From Lachnospiraceae bacterium (GTDB taxonomy: Bacteria; Bacillota_A; Clostridia; Lachnospirales; Lachnospiraceae), in the NCBI GenBank assembly GCA_017522685.1, contig JAFWYN010000027.1:30240-94239 (forward strand): a DNA stretch of 64,000 bases. The letters are read 5' to 3'. Numbering within the stretch: position 1 is the stretch's first letter; the number at the start of each line of letters is the position of its first letter. The notes beneath the pieces are model-generated. The model saw nothing but the letters and a program-made list of their open reading frames with translations. It searched no databases and was not told the origin of the DNA. Below, piece by piece: positions 8,739 through 16,656 of this stretch. The position numbers and the translations under genes are program-made.

Positions 8739-9521
8739 TTAGATGACATGCTTATCTTTTAACTTGCCAACGATGTAATCAACTGCTTCGGTAGGATCCA
8801 GGTTAACAACTTCGCCTGCGCCCTTTCTTACCTTGTCAGAAGCCTTTGCGATCTGAGTGGGTGAACCCTTCAAACCTAAGTTAGAATCTTCAACATCTAC
8901 TAAATCAGCTCTGCCCCAAACAGTGATCTCTGCTTCGCATGCATCAAAGATTCCGCCGGGAGTCATGTAACGAGGAACGTTTAATTCACCAAGAGCGGTG
9001 ATTAAGCAAGGCATCTGTGCCTTAACTACATGATATCTGTCATCATACTGACGCTCAACGATAACGCTGTTGCCATCTACCTTGATGTCCTGTGCGTAAG
9101 AAATTACAGGGATATTTAAGTGCTCAGAAATCTGAGGACCAACCTGTGCGGTATCACCATCGATAGCCTGACGTCCGGTAATAATCAAATCATACTCTAA
9201 GTTACGGATAGCACCTGCCAAAGTCTGAGAGGTTGCCCAAGTATCAGCACCACCAAGTACTCTGTCGGTAACAAGGATTGCCTTATCAGCGCCCATAGCC
9301 ATAGCTTCACGTAATACATCTTCTGCCTTAGGAAGACCCATAGTAATAACGGTAACTTCTGCACCGTACTGATCTTTTAATCTAAGTGCTGCTTCCAAAC
9401 CTGCTTTGTCATCAGGGTTCATGATAGTCATCATAGCAGCTCTATCCAAAGTACCATCGGGATTGAACTTAACGCCACCCTTTGTATCAGGTACCTGCTT
9501 AATACAAACAACGATTTTCAT
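8739..9521 (-). CDS. etfB: Electron transfer flavoprotein, beta subunit
   Basis: Beta subunit of EtfAB, 260 aa. MKIVVCIKQVPDTKGGVKFNPDGTLDR is the classic N-terminus; DLIITGRQAIDGDTAQVGPQISEHL and the late alpha/beta segment match the family. In bifurcating members the beta subunit holds the second flavin and binds NADH. AAGGAG is placed about 8 nt upstream of the ATG. It is preceded by a 205-bp structured spacer that separates it from bcd and followed directly by etfA. Confidence 0.96.
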   Translation of the reverse strand: MKIVVCIKQVPDTKGGVKFNPDGTLDRAAMMTIMNPDDKAGLEAALRLKDQYGAEVTVITMGLPKAEDVLREAMAMGADKAILVTDRVLGGADTWATSQTLAGAIRNLEYDLIITGRQAIDGDTAQVGPQISEHLNIPVISYAQDIKVDGNSVIVERQYDDRYHVVKAQMPCLITALGELNVPRYMTPGGIFDACEAEITVWGRADLVDVEDSNLGLKGSPTQIAKASDKVRKGAGEVVNLDPTEAVDYIVGKLKDKHVI

Positions 9522-9560
9522 TGTATTTATCTCCTTTAAATTTTTTTTATTATTTCAATC

Positions 9561-9726
9561 CGTCTCTTCATAAGACGAACCAACGTCCGTCTCTTCTTAA
9601 GACGGACCTCGAAAATACTTCGTATTTCCTCGGTCGCGTGCAGCGTTGCACCGCGACTACAAATTTTGCCTTACCCGGTCTTCTTGTGCAAGCACAAAGC
9701 CCGGTTAATTCAAAATTTTATCCGTC
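9561..9726. repeat. Multi-hairpin spacer between bcd and etfB
   Basis: Five stem-loops in 166 bp: a tandem pair CGTCTCTTCATAAGACG (9561-9577) and GTCCGTCT/AGACGGAC (9585-9607); AAATAC-TTC-GTATTT (9613-9627) inside GACC/GGTC; GTCGCG..CGCGAC enclosing TGCA/TGCA; and CTTGTGC-AA-GCACAAAG within CCGG pairs, all framed by near-inverse AAATTTTG/CAAAATTT ends. No U-tract follows any stem on the minus strand, so simple termination is unlikely. Likely an RNA processing or stability determinant, or a degenerate palindromic repeat. Confidence 0.6.
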
Positions 9727-10893
9727 TTACTTGAGCAGATCCGCGGAGATTACCATCTTCTGAACTTCGCTGGTTCCTTCGTAGATTTCGGTAATCTTAG
9801 CATCACGCATCATACGCTCTACGTCGTATTCTCTGGTGTAACCGTAACCACCGTGAAGCTGAACAGCCTTGGTAGTAACTTCCATAGCCATTTCTGCAGC
9901 GTATAACTTAGCCATAGCTGCTTCTACACCGTAAGAGGTCTTGTGATCCTTCTGATACTGATCCTTCTTGCAAGCCGCCTTGTAAACTAATAACTGAGCT
10001 GCCTGAGCCTTGGTAGCCATGTCAGCAAGCTGGAACTGAGTATTCTGGAAACCGGAAATAGACTTACCAAACTGCTTTCTTTCCTTGGTGTATGCGATAG
10101 TTCTCTCAAGAGCGCCTTCGCCAAGACCAAGAGCCTGAGCAGCGATACCGATACGTCCACCGTCAAGAGTATGCATAGCGATTGCAAAGCCCTTTCCTAA
10201 TGCACCAAGTAAGTTCTCCTTAGGGATACGGCAATCAGTAAAGATAAGCTCGTATGTAGATGAACCACGGATACCCATCTTCTTTTCCTTGGTACCGAAG
10301 CTAAATCCGGGAGTTCCCTTCTCTACGATAAATGCAGAAATTTCTTTTACCTTACGGCCTCTCTTCTCAACAACACCGGTTACAGCGAAGATAACGTAAA
10401 CGTCAGCTTCCTTACCGTTGGTGATGAAGATCTTAGAACCGTTGATTACCCACTCGTCGCCGTCTAAAACAGCCTTAGTCTGCTGACCCTGAGCATCGGT
10501 ACCTGCACCAGGCTCGGTAAGACCGAAAGCACCGATCTTCTTACCTGTTGCAAGGTCAGGTAAATACTTCTGCTTCTGCTCTTCTGTACCGTAAGTTAAG
10601 ATAGGGTCACAGCAAAGAGAGGTATGTGCAGAAACGATAACACCTGTGGTACCACAAACCTTAGATAATTCTTCTACGCACATAGCGTAAGTTAAAATGT
10701 CACAGCCCTGTCCGCCGTACTCCTTGGGTACAGGAATGCCCATGAAACCTGCTTTAGCCATCTTTTCAACAGTCTCACGAGGGAATACTTCGGTCTCGTC
10801 AACTTCCTGTGCTAAAGGCTTTACTTCTTTTTCAGCGAACTCTCTGAACAGAGCGCGCGCCATTTCATGCTTTTTACTTAAAGTGAAATCCAT
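9727..10893 (-). CDS. bcd: Butyryl-CoA dehydrogenase (acyl-CoA dehydrogenase family)
   Basis: Flavoenzyme that reduces crotonyl-CoA to butyryl-CoA together with EtfAB, the energy-conserving step of butyrate formation. 388 aa, the standard length. FAD-binding segments GAFGLTEPGAGTDA and FITNGKEAD are present, RGSSTYELIFTDCRIP is the family middle-domain mark, and the catalytic base is Glu372 in YEGTSEVQ. The C-terminus VISADLLK is typical. GGAGG precedes the ATG by about 9 nt. It sits between hbd and etfB, as in other butyrate operons. Confidence 0.96.
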   Translation of the reverse strand: MDFTLSKKHEMARALFREFAEKEVKPLAQEVDETEVFPRETVEKMAKAGFMGIPVPKEYGGQGCDILTYAMCVEELSKVCGTTGVIVSAHTSLCCDPILTYGTEEQKQKYLPDLATGKKIGAFGLTEPGAGTDAQGQQTKAVLDGDEWVINGSKIFITNGKEADVYVIFAVTGVVEKRGRKVKEISAFIVEKGTPGFSFGTKEKKMGIRGSSTYELIFTDCRIPKENLLGALGKGFAIAMHTLDGGRIGIAAQALGLGEGALERTIAYTKERKQFGKSISGFQNTQFQLADMATKAQAAQLLVYKAACKKDQYQKDHKTSYGVEAAMAKLYAAEMAMEVTTKAVQLHGGYGYTREYDVERMMRDAKITEIYEGTSEVQKMVISADLLK

Positions 10894-10972
10894 GATTTTA
10901 TTTCCTCCAAAATTTTTATTTATTAACGTTCAGAAACCTTGGAAAATCCAAGGCTCTGAACTATTGTATTTC

Positions 10973-11845
10973 TTACTGAGCGTCTACAGGAGTCTTGGTT
11001 CTGTCTGCGTTGTATACATAGAAGCCCTTACCAGACTTAACACCAAGGTTACCGCCACGTACCATCTTACGGATAAGAGGACAAGCACGATACTTGCTGT
11101 CGCCGGTTTCATTGTAAAGAACATCCATAATAGCAAGGCAGATATCCAAACCTACGAAGTCACCTAACTCCAAAGGTCCCATAGGATGATTTGCACCAAG
11201 CTTCATAGCTGCGTCGATACCTGCGATATCAGAAACACCTTCCATCTTGATGAAAGCAGCTTCGTTAATCATAGGAATTAAGATACGGTTTACTACGAAA
11301 CCTGCAGCTTCGTTCACCTGTACAGGGGTCTTGCCGATTTCTTCTGAAATCTTCTTGATGGTATCAACAGTTTCCTGAGGAGTATTTACGCCTGCGATAA
11401 CTTCAACAAGCTTCATACGGTCTGCAGGATTGAAGAAATGCATACCAATCATAGGACGGGTTAAACCGTTACCGATTTCAGTGATAGAAAGAGAAGAGGT
11501 GTTAGAAGCAAATACACACTCAGGCTTGCAGATCTTGTCTAACTCACCAAAGGTGTTCTTCTTAACTTCCATGTTTTCAAATACAGCTTCAACGATCAAA
11601 TCGCAATCTGCACAAAGGTCTTCCTTAAGACCGGGAGTGATTCTTGCAACGATAGCGTCTGCAGCTTCCTGAGTCATTTTTCCTTTTTCAACAAGCTTTG
11701 CATAACCTTTAGCAATCTTGTCCTTACCGCCTTCAGCCCATTCCTGCTTCATATCGCAGAGAGCTACTTCATAGCCTTCTGTCTGTGCGAAAGCCTTTGC
11801 AATACCCTGGCCCATTGCACCGGCACCAATAATACCAACTTTCAT
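10973..11845 (-). CDS. hbd: 3-hydroxybutyryl-CoA dehydrogenase
   Basis: NAD(P)H-dependent enzyme that reduces acetoacetyl-CoA to 3-hydroxybutyryl-CoA. 290 aa. Rossmann motif GAGAMG at residues 7-12, catalytic dyad His136 (MIGMHFFNP) and Glu148 (KLVEVI), and the C-terminal domain signature with NHPMGPLELGDFVGLD. The ribosome binding site AAGGAGG lies 6 nt before the ATG. Third gene in the operon, 157 bp after crt and 79 bp before bcd. Confidence 0.96.
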   Translation of the reverse strand: MKVGIIGAGAMGQGIAKAFAQTEGYEVALCDMKQEWAEGGKDKIAKGYAKLVEKGKMTQEAADAIVARITPGLKEDLCADCDLIVEAVFENMEVKKNTFGELDKICKPECVFASNTSSLSITEIGNGLTRPMIGMHFFNPADRMKLVEVIAGVNTPQETVDTIKKISEEIGKTPVQVNEAAGFVVNRILIPMINEAAFIKMEGVSDIAGIDAAMKLGANHPMGPLELGDFVGLDICLAIMDVLYNETGDSKYRACPLIRKMVRGGNLGVKSGKGFYVYNADRTKTPVDAQ

Positions 11846-11887
11846 GTTAGTCCTCCTTAAAGATATATAAATTTATATTTACCACTC

Positions 11888-11999
11888 GAAAATTCGGCAG
11901 TTCCTGCCGCCGCGCTACGCGCTTTCTAATTTTCTCGTTGAAACATCAGTTAAAATCAAATGTCTGCTACGCAGCCGCTTGATTTTCTGCTGATGTTTC
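11888..11999. repeat. Two nested palindromic modules between crt and hbd
   Basis: Module 1 (11888-11934): outer GAAAATT/AATTTTC encloses CGGCAG-TTC-CTGCCG (11895-11909) and CGCG-CTA-CGCG (11911-11921). Module 2 (11940-11999): outer GAAACATCAG/CTGATGTTTC (10 bp, perfect), inner AAAATCAA/TTGATTTT, tip CTGC-TAC-GCAG. Both fold as branched or extended stems with three-base loops. They sit in the 157-bp spacer of a highly expressed operon and lack U-tracts. Confidence 0.65.
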
Positions 12000-12002
12000 A
12001 CA

Positions 12003-12827
12003 TTAACAGTTCTTAAAAGGTTCCTTAACCTTTTCCTTGTTCTTGTCAAGGAAGAAAGCCATACCGTACTGCTGATCCTGTGTTTCGAAGCAGTCGCCAA
12101 ACAACTTCTCTTCGATTACGATTGCAGCATCCATATCTACATCAAGACCATCGTTGATAGCCTTCTTGCAGTTACGAACAGCGATAGGAGCATTCTTTGC
12201 AATACCTGCTGCCATCTTCTCAGCTGCTGCAAGCATCACTTCCTGTGCGCTCTTTACTACATTGCCTTCAGCATCCACTTCTGCAGAGTAAACTTCGTTT
12301 ACAAGGCCGATTCTGTAAGCTTCTGCAGCCTTGATGTTTCTTGCAGTGTAAATCATCTGCTTAGCCATACCTGCGCCTACCAGACGTGCAAGTCTCTGGG
12401 TACCGCCGAAACCGGGGGTAATGCCAAGGCCTACTTCAGGCTGACCGAATACTGCGTTGTCAGAACAGATTCTGATGTCACAGCTCATAGCGATTTCGCA
12501 TCCGCCACCCAAAGCAAAGCCGTTGATTGCTGCGATTACAGGGATGGGGAATACTTCCAACTTACGGAAAACGTCGTTACCCTTCTTACCGAAAGCTTCG
12601 CCTTCTGCCTTAGTAAGGGTGCTCATTTCTCCGATATCTGCACCTGCCACGAAAGACTTAGCGCCTGCACCGGTTAAGATAAGGCATCTTACTTCGTCAA
12701 GGTTTACAGCATCCAAAGTCTTGTCAAGTTCTTCCAGAACCTGAGAGTTCAGTGCGTTCAGTGCCTTCTCACGATTGATGGTAACCACTGCGTACTGACC
12801 TTTTTGTTCGTACAAAATGTAATCCAT
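12003..12827 (-). CDS. crt: 3-hydroxybutyryl-CoA dehydratase (crotonase)
   Basis: Enoyl-CoA hydratase/isomerase superfamily enzyme that dehydrates 3-hydroxybutyryl-CoA to crotonyl-CoA. 274 aa. The CoA/oxyanion-hole segments AGADIGEM and NGFALGGG are present, and both catalytic glutamates are in place: Glu111 (GGGCEIAMSCD) and Glu131 (FGQPEVGLG). The last residues are slightly longer than in the usual ~260-aa enzymes. AAGGAG precedes the ATG. Second gene of the operon, between thl and hbd. Confidence 0.95.
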   Translation of the reverse strand: MDYILYEQKGQYAVVTINREKALNALNSQVLEELDKTLDAVNLDEVRCLILTGAGAKSFVAGADIGEMSTLTKAEGEAFGKKGNDVFRKLEVFPIPVIAAINGFALGGGCEIAMSCDIRICSDNAVFGQPEVGLGITPGFGGTQRLARLVGAGMAKQMIYTARNIKAAEAYRIGLVNEVYSAEVDAEGNVVKSAQEVMLAAAEKMAAGIAKNAPIAVRNCKKAINDGLDVDMDAAIVIEEKLFGDCFETQDQQYGMAFFLDKNKEKVKEPFKNC

Positions 12828-12901
12828 TTTTATTCTCCTTATTCATAACTCACTGCCGACATGGAAACCATCCCGGCAGGAGCAAAATTTACTATATAAC
12901 T

Positions 12902-14086
12902 TTAGTCTTCAATCTTAACGATGGTTGAGCAACCCATACCACCACCGATACACAGGGTAGCAAGACCGGTCTTAGCACCCTTAGCCTGCATCTCATGAAG
13001 CAGAGTAACAAGGATACGACAACCTGAAGCACCCACAGGGTGACCAAGTGCAATAGCACCACCGTTAGGGTTAAGCTGCTTATCTACATCGATACCAAGG
13101 TCACGGCCTACAGCGATAGACTGAGCTGCGAAAGCTTCGTTTGCTTCGATGATATCGAAGTCTTCGATCTTCATGCCGGTCTTCTCCATAACCTTCTTGG
13201 TAGAGTAAACAGGACCGATACCCATAACTTCAGGACGGCAGCCTGCAAGAGCACCTGCTACGAAAGTAGCCATAGGCTTAACGCCAAGCTCCTTAGCCTT
13301 TTCTTCGCTCATAACAACGATTGCAGCTGCACCGTCGTTGATACCGGAAGCGTTACCTGCGGTAACATACTTATCCTTGTTGATAGGACGAAGCTTTGCA
13401 AGACCTTCCATAGTAGAACCGGGACGAGGACCTTCGTCAACCTTGAATTCAACCATTTCTTTTTTCTTCTTAACCATAACAGGAACGATTTCTGCATCGA
13501 AAGCACCGCTAGCCTGAGCAGCTTCTGCCTTCTGCTGACTCTTTAATGCGAAAGCATCCAATTCTTCACGGGTGATGCCCCATTCGTCACAGATATTGTC
13601 TGCTGTCTGAATCATATGATAGTTGTTGAATGCATCCCAAAGTGCATCATTTACCATGGTATCTACTAAAGTACCATTGTTCATTCTATAACCAAAACGA
13701 GCCTGAGGCATAGCGTAAGGAGCCATAGACATGTTTTCCATACCACCTGCTACTACGATGTCAGCATCGCCTGCCATAATCATCTGTGCAGCCTGGTTTA
13801 CACAGTTAAGACCTGAACCACATACAACGTTCATGGTAACTGCGGGTACTTCGATAGGAAGACCAGCCTTGATAGATGCCTGACGTGCTACGTTCTGACC
13901 CTGACCTGCCTGAATTACACAACCCATGTAAACCTGGTCAACCTGCTCAGGTGCAACACCTGCTCTGTTTAAAGCTTCTTTAATTACGATAGCGCCCAAC
14001 TCTGCTGCTGGAACTGCGCTGAGAGAACCACCCATGGTTCCGATTGCGGTACGGCAAGCACCTGCTAAAACTACTTTCTTTGCCAT
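12902..14086 (-). CDS. thl: Acetyl-CoA C-acetyltransferase (thiolase)
   Basis: Condenses two acetyl-CoA to acetoacetyl-CoA, the entry step to butyrate. 394 aa from [16 protein letters not shown]. Nucleophile Cys89 in VVCGSGLN, His349 in GHPVGASG and second cysteine Cys379 in CIGGGMG are all present and at the positions seen in clostridial thiolases. The start at 14086 is favoured by GGAGG 8 nt upstream; the in-frame ATG five codons earlier is inside that site. First gene of the operon, preceded by the promoter at 14207-14235. Confidence 0.96.
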   Translation of the reverse strand: MAKKVVLAGACRTAIGTMGGSLSAVPAAELGAIVIKEALNRAGVAPEQVDQVYMGCVIQAGQGQNVARQASIKAGLPIEVPAVTMNVVCGSGLNCVNQAAQMIMAGDADIVVAGGMENMSMAPYAMPQARFGYRMNNGTLVDTMVNDALWDAFNNYHMIQTADNICDEWGITREELDAFALKSQQKAEAAQASGAFDAEIVPVMVKKKKEMVEFKVDEGPRPGSTMEGLAKLRPINKDKYVTAGNASGINDGAAAIVVMSEEKAKELGVKPMATFVAGALAGCRPEVMGIGPVYSTKKVMEKTGMKIEDFDIIEANEAFAAQSIAVGRDLGIDVDKQLNPNGGAIALGHPVGASGCRILVTLLHEMQAKGAKTGLATLCIGGGMGCSTIVKIED

Positions 14087-14206
14087 TTTCGTTTCCTCCA
14101 ACCTTTAAATGAATAAATTAGTGACATGTATCTTCACACTAAATTACAGTGTTACAAATCATGCTTTGCAATGATTGTTATTTTTTTATCATTTGCATTT
14201 GAAGTT

Positions 14207-14235
14207 ATTTTAACATAGGCTGAAATCTTTTGCAA
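14207..14235 (-). promoter_or_regulatory. Promoter of the butyrate operon
   Basis: Minus strand -35 TTGCAA (14230-14235), 17-bp spacer, -10 TAAAAT (14207-14212), preceded by TG one base upstream (extended -10). The leader to thl is about 115 nt and AT-rich. No clear operator palindrome was seen. Confidence 0.65.
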
Positions 14236-14286
14236 CGACTTTTGCAGAAATTTGACAAAAAAATAACAGAGTCAGAAAAATCCCCT

Positions 14287-14907
14287 TTACCCAATCAATT
14301 CCGTAACAACTCTTTGCACATCTGTCATCGGATTACATGCCACACTTCCCCAACTTATTCCCAACCTTTGATAATAGTCTCTTAATCGTTCTACATTCCT
14401 CATTGCGCTATGCATATGCGGTTCCAATACACTTGCAATATTCACATTTTCTTCATAAGCATTAATATATTTGCGCAACTCCCTCTTAGGTTCTTTGCTA
14501 TCCATAAACTGATGTGTGGAGTAAGAAAAATGCAACAAAAACCACACCTCTATACATGGATTTGACAGTACAAACTGTATATTCTCTGAATTCTTCGAAA
14601 GTGCTTCTACACGTTGTGCCTTTTGTTCACTACAATCCAAATCCATTACAATATATGCCTTATCACCATACTTCTTGGACAAATCATTGTTTCTCCAGTA
14701 ATTATCCAATGATTTATACATCCTATCAGGGTCAGTATCTTTACTTGTTTTGACAAATTTCATACTATACTTTCCGTGTTGCTTTTGAAGGGAAGTAAAA
14801 TAGAGCCGTTCTGTCTTATTGTTCCCTTCTGCAGTAATCAGCATCACCGGTTTCTTACATCTTTTTTCTGTGTTCCTTCTCTTCTTCTGAAATTCTCTAT
14901 CTGCCAA
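14287..14907 (-). CDS. rloB: RloB-family protein, partner of the RloA-like ATPase
   Basis: 206 aa, RloB-like family, found beside RloA-type ATPases in restriction-modification and other defence loci. Visible marks: LITAEGNNKTERLYF at residues ~22-36, the family's glutamate-containing N-terminal motif, AYIVMDLDCSEQ with paired acidic residues, and SNPCIEVWFLLHF. These acidic positions fit the Toprim-like nuclease fold proposed for this group (inference). It starts with TTG directly after the TGA of the ATPase gene, with GAGGAGG 8 nt upstream, so the two are translationally coupled. Probable effector or nuclease of a phage-defence pair. Confidence 0.82.
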   Translation of the reverse strand: MADREFQKKRRNTEKRCKKPVMLITAEGNNKTERLYFTSLQKQHGKYSMKFVKTSKDTDPDRMYKSLDNYWRNNDLSKKYGDKAYIVMDLDCSEQKAQRVEALSKNSENIQFVLSNPCIEVWFLLHFSYSTHQFMDSKEPKRELRKYINAYEENVNIASVLEPHMHSAMRNVERLRDYYQRLGISWGSVACNPMTDVQRVVTELIG

Positions 14908-16113
14908 TCACAAAACCTCCTCTGTTTGAAGAAACGGTATTGCACCATATCTTCCCATCAGGTATCCCTTCTCAATATTCTCCGTCTTTCTTACCGGAAA
15001 CTCATCTAATGAATATAAATCCGTAACACCGGTTTCTGTATCCTTCTCCGTAAAATAAATTTGGTCCCTTCTAAACAAATCTAATGTCAGCAAACCCGTT
15101 TCATGCGTAATTGCAATAAGCTGTGCCCCCATTGTATTAACATCGGGATCCCGAAACAGATTAACAATAAATCTCACGATGCTTGGATGCAAGCTTTTAT
15201 CAATCTCATCCAATACTAAAGTCTTTCCCTTTTCAAACGCATCCTTTAAAAACGGACCATAGTAGAAAATCTGTTGTGTTCCCAAAGACTCCTCCTGCAG
15301 TCCGAGCGTAAACTCTTCTTCTCTGCCATCTATCCCCTTAACTTTATGTCCCGTTTTCACTTCCACATGATAAGCTAATGAAGGAAGTTCCTTTGCGTCC
15401 ACGTGAATGCTGCTAATATTAATATCCGCCTGTTTTAAAAGTTCCTTGGTAAAACTTACGTATTCATCATTTTCATCTTCCTGATATTTTTTCAAAGCGA
15501 CTCCACTCATGCCTGCTACATCTGTAAATGTCTCCATAGACTCTGCCAACCACTCGTAAGGAGCCCTTGTGCACTCTACATTCCAGCTTGTAGCTGTTGC
15601 CAGAAATAGCTTTTTTGATGTATTCATCCTATAAGCCGCTTCCAACTTTGATTTGTGACTACGTATGAATTTAGGTTCTTCACTCTCAGAAACATCAAAG
15701 ATTAAGCTCGGTTTGACGGATGCATAGTAATACAAATATTCTTCTACTATCTTCTCTCTTGTCATGCGAAAACCATAAATATATTTCTTTTCATCCTTTG
15801 CTATAAACGTAAATTCAAATGAAGTCGGCTTATTCTTCGATTCCCGGTCAAACTTAAAAGGTATCACCGGCAGCGAATCAGTCACCTGTACATTATTTGA
15901 ATTGCGAATCATATTAAGTGCAAATGTTATGGCCTTAAATATATTACTCTTACCGGATGCATTCGCCCCATATATAGCGATGCCACTAACTGCTCTATTA
16001 CCTCCTTGAGTAATAATATTCTCAGGATGCTCTTTATCCGCTGATGGTTCTAAACTCAGAAACACTTTTTCTCTAATGGATAAGTAATTCTCTACCGAAA
16101 ACTGGATTAACAT
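14908..16113 (-). CDS. rloA: RloA-like AAA/ABC-type ATPase
   Basis: 401-aa SMC/ABC-like ATPase (AAA_15/AAA_21 group). Walker A GANASGKS at residues 49-56, ABC-signature-like region LGQEE/SLGTQQIFYYG near 280-295, Walker B TLVLDEIDKSLHP and the H-loop LIAITHETGLL. Such ATPases act with RloB, DUF4435 or OLD-type Toprim partners as sensor-switches in phage defence (RloAB, PARIS-like logic). The start at 16113 is fixed by AGGAGG 7 nt upstream; an in-frame ATG at 16155 is weaker. It has a near-consensus promoter and a palindrome in the leader. Confidence 0.85.
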   Translation of the reverse strand: MLIQFSVENYLSIREKVFLSLEPSADKEHPENIITQGGNRAVSGIAIYGANASGKSNIFKAITFALNMIRNSNNVQVTDSLPVIPFKFDRESKNKPTSFEFTFIAKDEKKYIYGFRMTREKIVEEYLYYYASVKPSLIFDVSESEEPKFIRSHKSKLEAAYRMNTSKKLFLATATSWNVECTRAPYEWLAESMETFTDVAGMSGVALKKYQEDENDEYVSFTKELLKQADINISSIHVDAKELPSLAYHVEVKTGHKVKGIDGREEEFTLGLQEESLGTQQIFYYGPFLKDAFEKGKTLVLDEIDKSLHPSIVRFIVNLFRDPDVNTMGAQLIAITHETGLLTLDLFRRDQIYFTEKDTETGVTDLYSLDEFPVRKTENIEKGYLMGRYGAIPFLQTEEVL

Positions 16114-16141
16114 AGGCGTGCCTCCTTCTAATATAAATTCC

Positions 16142-16156
16142 ATTGATTTTATCAAT
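16142..16156. promoter_or_regulatory. Candidate operator in the rloA leader
   Basis: ATTGAT-TTT-ATCAAT is a perfect 6-bp dyad that begins about 10 bp downstream of the -10 box, at the likely transcription start. It could bind a repressor that keeps the ATPase pair low. Confidence 0.4.
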
Positions 16157-16165
16157 CATATTACA

Positions 16166-16194
16166 AGAATAATATTAATAACGCAAGGTGTCAA
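16166..16194 (-). promoter_or_regulatory. Promoter of the rloA-rloB operon
   Basis: Minus strand -35 TTGACA (16189-16194), 17-bp spacer, -10 TATTCT (16166-16171). Confidence 0.65.
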
Positions 16195-16320
16195 CATTAT
16201 TTTTATATTTATTGCCATATTTATTTATTATCGCCTCCAATACTGTTTGTTTTTGATTGTATTGTTCCATTTTCATTCTTGATTCATATGCAAAACAGAC
16301 GCCAATATCTATAATCAAAA

Positions 16321-16366
16321 GAAAACGGTCGTAGCTCACCCGTCAGCAAGTGCCTACCACCGTTTT
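16321..16366 (-). terminator. Probable terminator of the small zinc-ribbon lipoprotein gene
   Basis: AAAACGGT-C-GTAG pairs with CTAC-C-ACCGTTTT around a loop of about 20 nt. On the minus strand it is followed by a short T-rich run. It lies about 30 nt after the stop codon at 16396. Confidence 0.5.
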
Positions 16367-16395
16367 GTCTGCTCAAAAGAGTATATGCAATTCAA

Positions 16396-16605
16396 TTATT
16401 TAACTCTATAATTTGTGTAAGGAAAAGGCGCAAAATATTTCTTAGCACAATCCTCACAATAATACGTATCGTCTCTAAATGGATCATAATACGCCTCTTT
16501 TGTTGTCTCCTCACATCTTGCGCATGTATACTTTTCTCCACATCCGCAACAAAGCACTATGAGAAGTGCTATCACAAGCAAAACTCTTACCTTGTTTTTT
16601 TTCAT
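16396..16605 (-). CDS. Small lipoprotein with two CxxC motifs
   Basis: 69 aa. A short signal peptide with a cysteine-rich lipobox region (VLCCGCGEK) is followed by CARCEE and CEDCAKK, a spacing typical of a small zinc ribbon. GGGAGG precedes the ATG. Possibly a metal-stabilised surface lipoprotein. Related tiny zinc-ribbon lipoproteins accompany larger lipoproteins in Lachnospiraceae, but I do not recognise a named family. It follows the lipoprotein gene at 16657 by 51 bp and may be cotranscribed. Confidence 0.7.
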   Translation of the reverse strand: MKKNKVRVLLVIALLIVLCCGCGEKYTCARCEETTKEAYYDPFRDDTYYCEDCAKKYFAPFPYTNYRVK

Positions 16606-16656
16606 TTTTGAAATCCTCCCTTAAAATTTTAAATATTTAGTTTTATTGATTATGTA

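Noticed and set aside
14102..14206. Riboswitch in the thl leader
   Set aside because: AT-rich leader without a recognisable conserved fold or ligand-related gene context.
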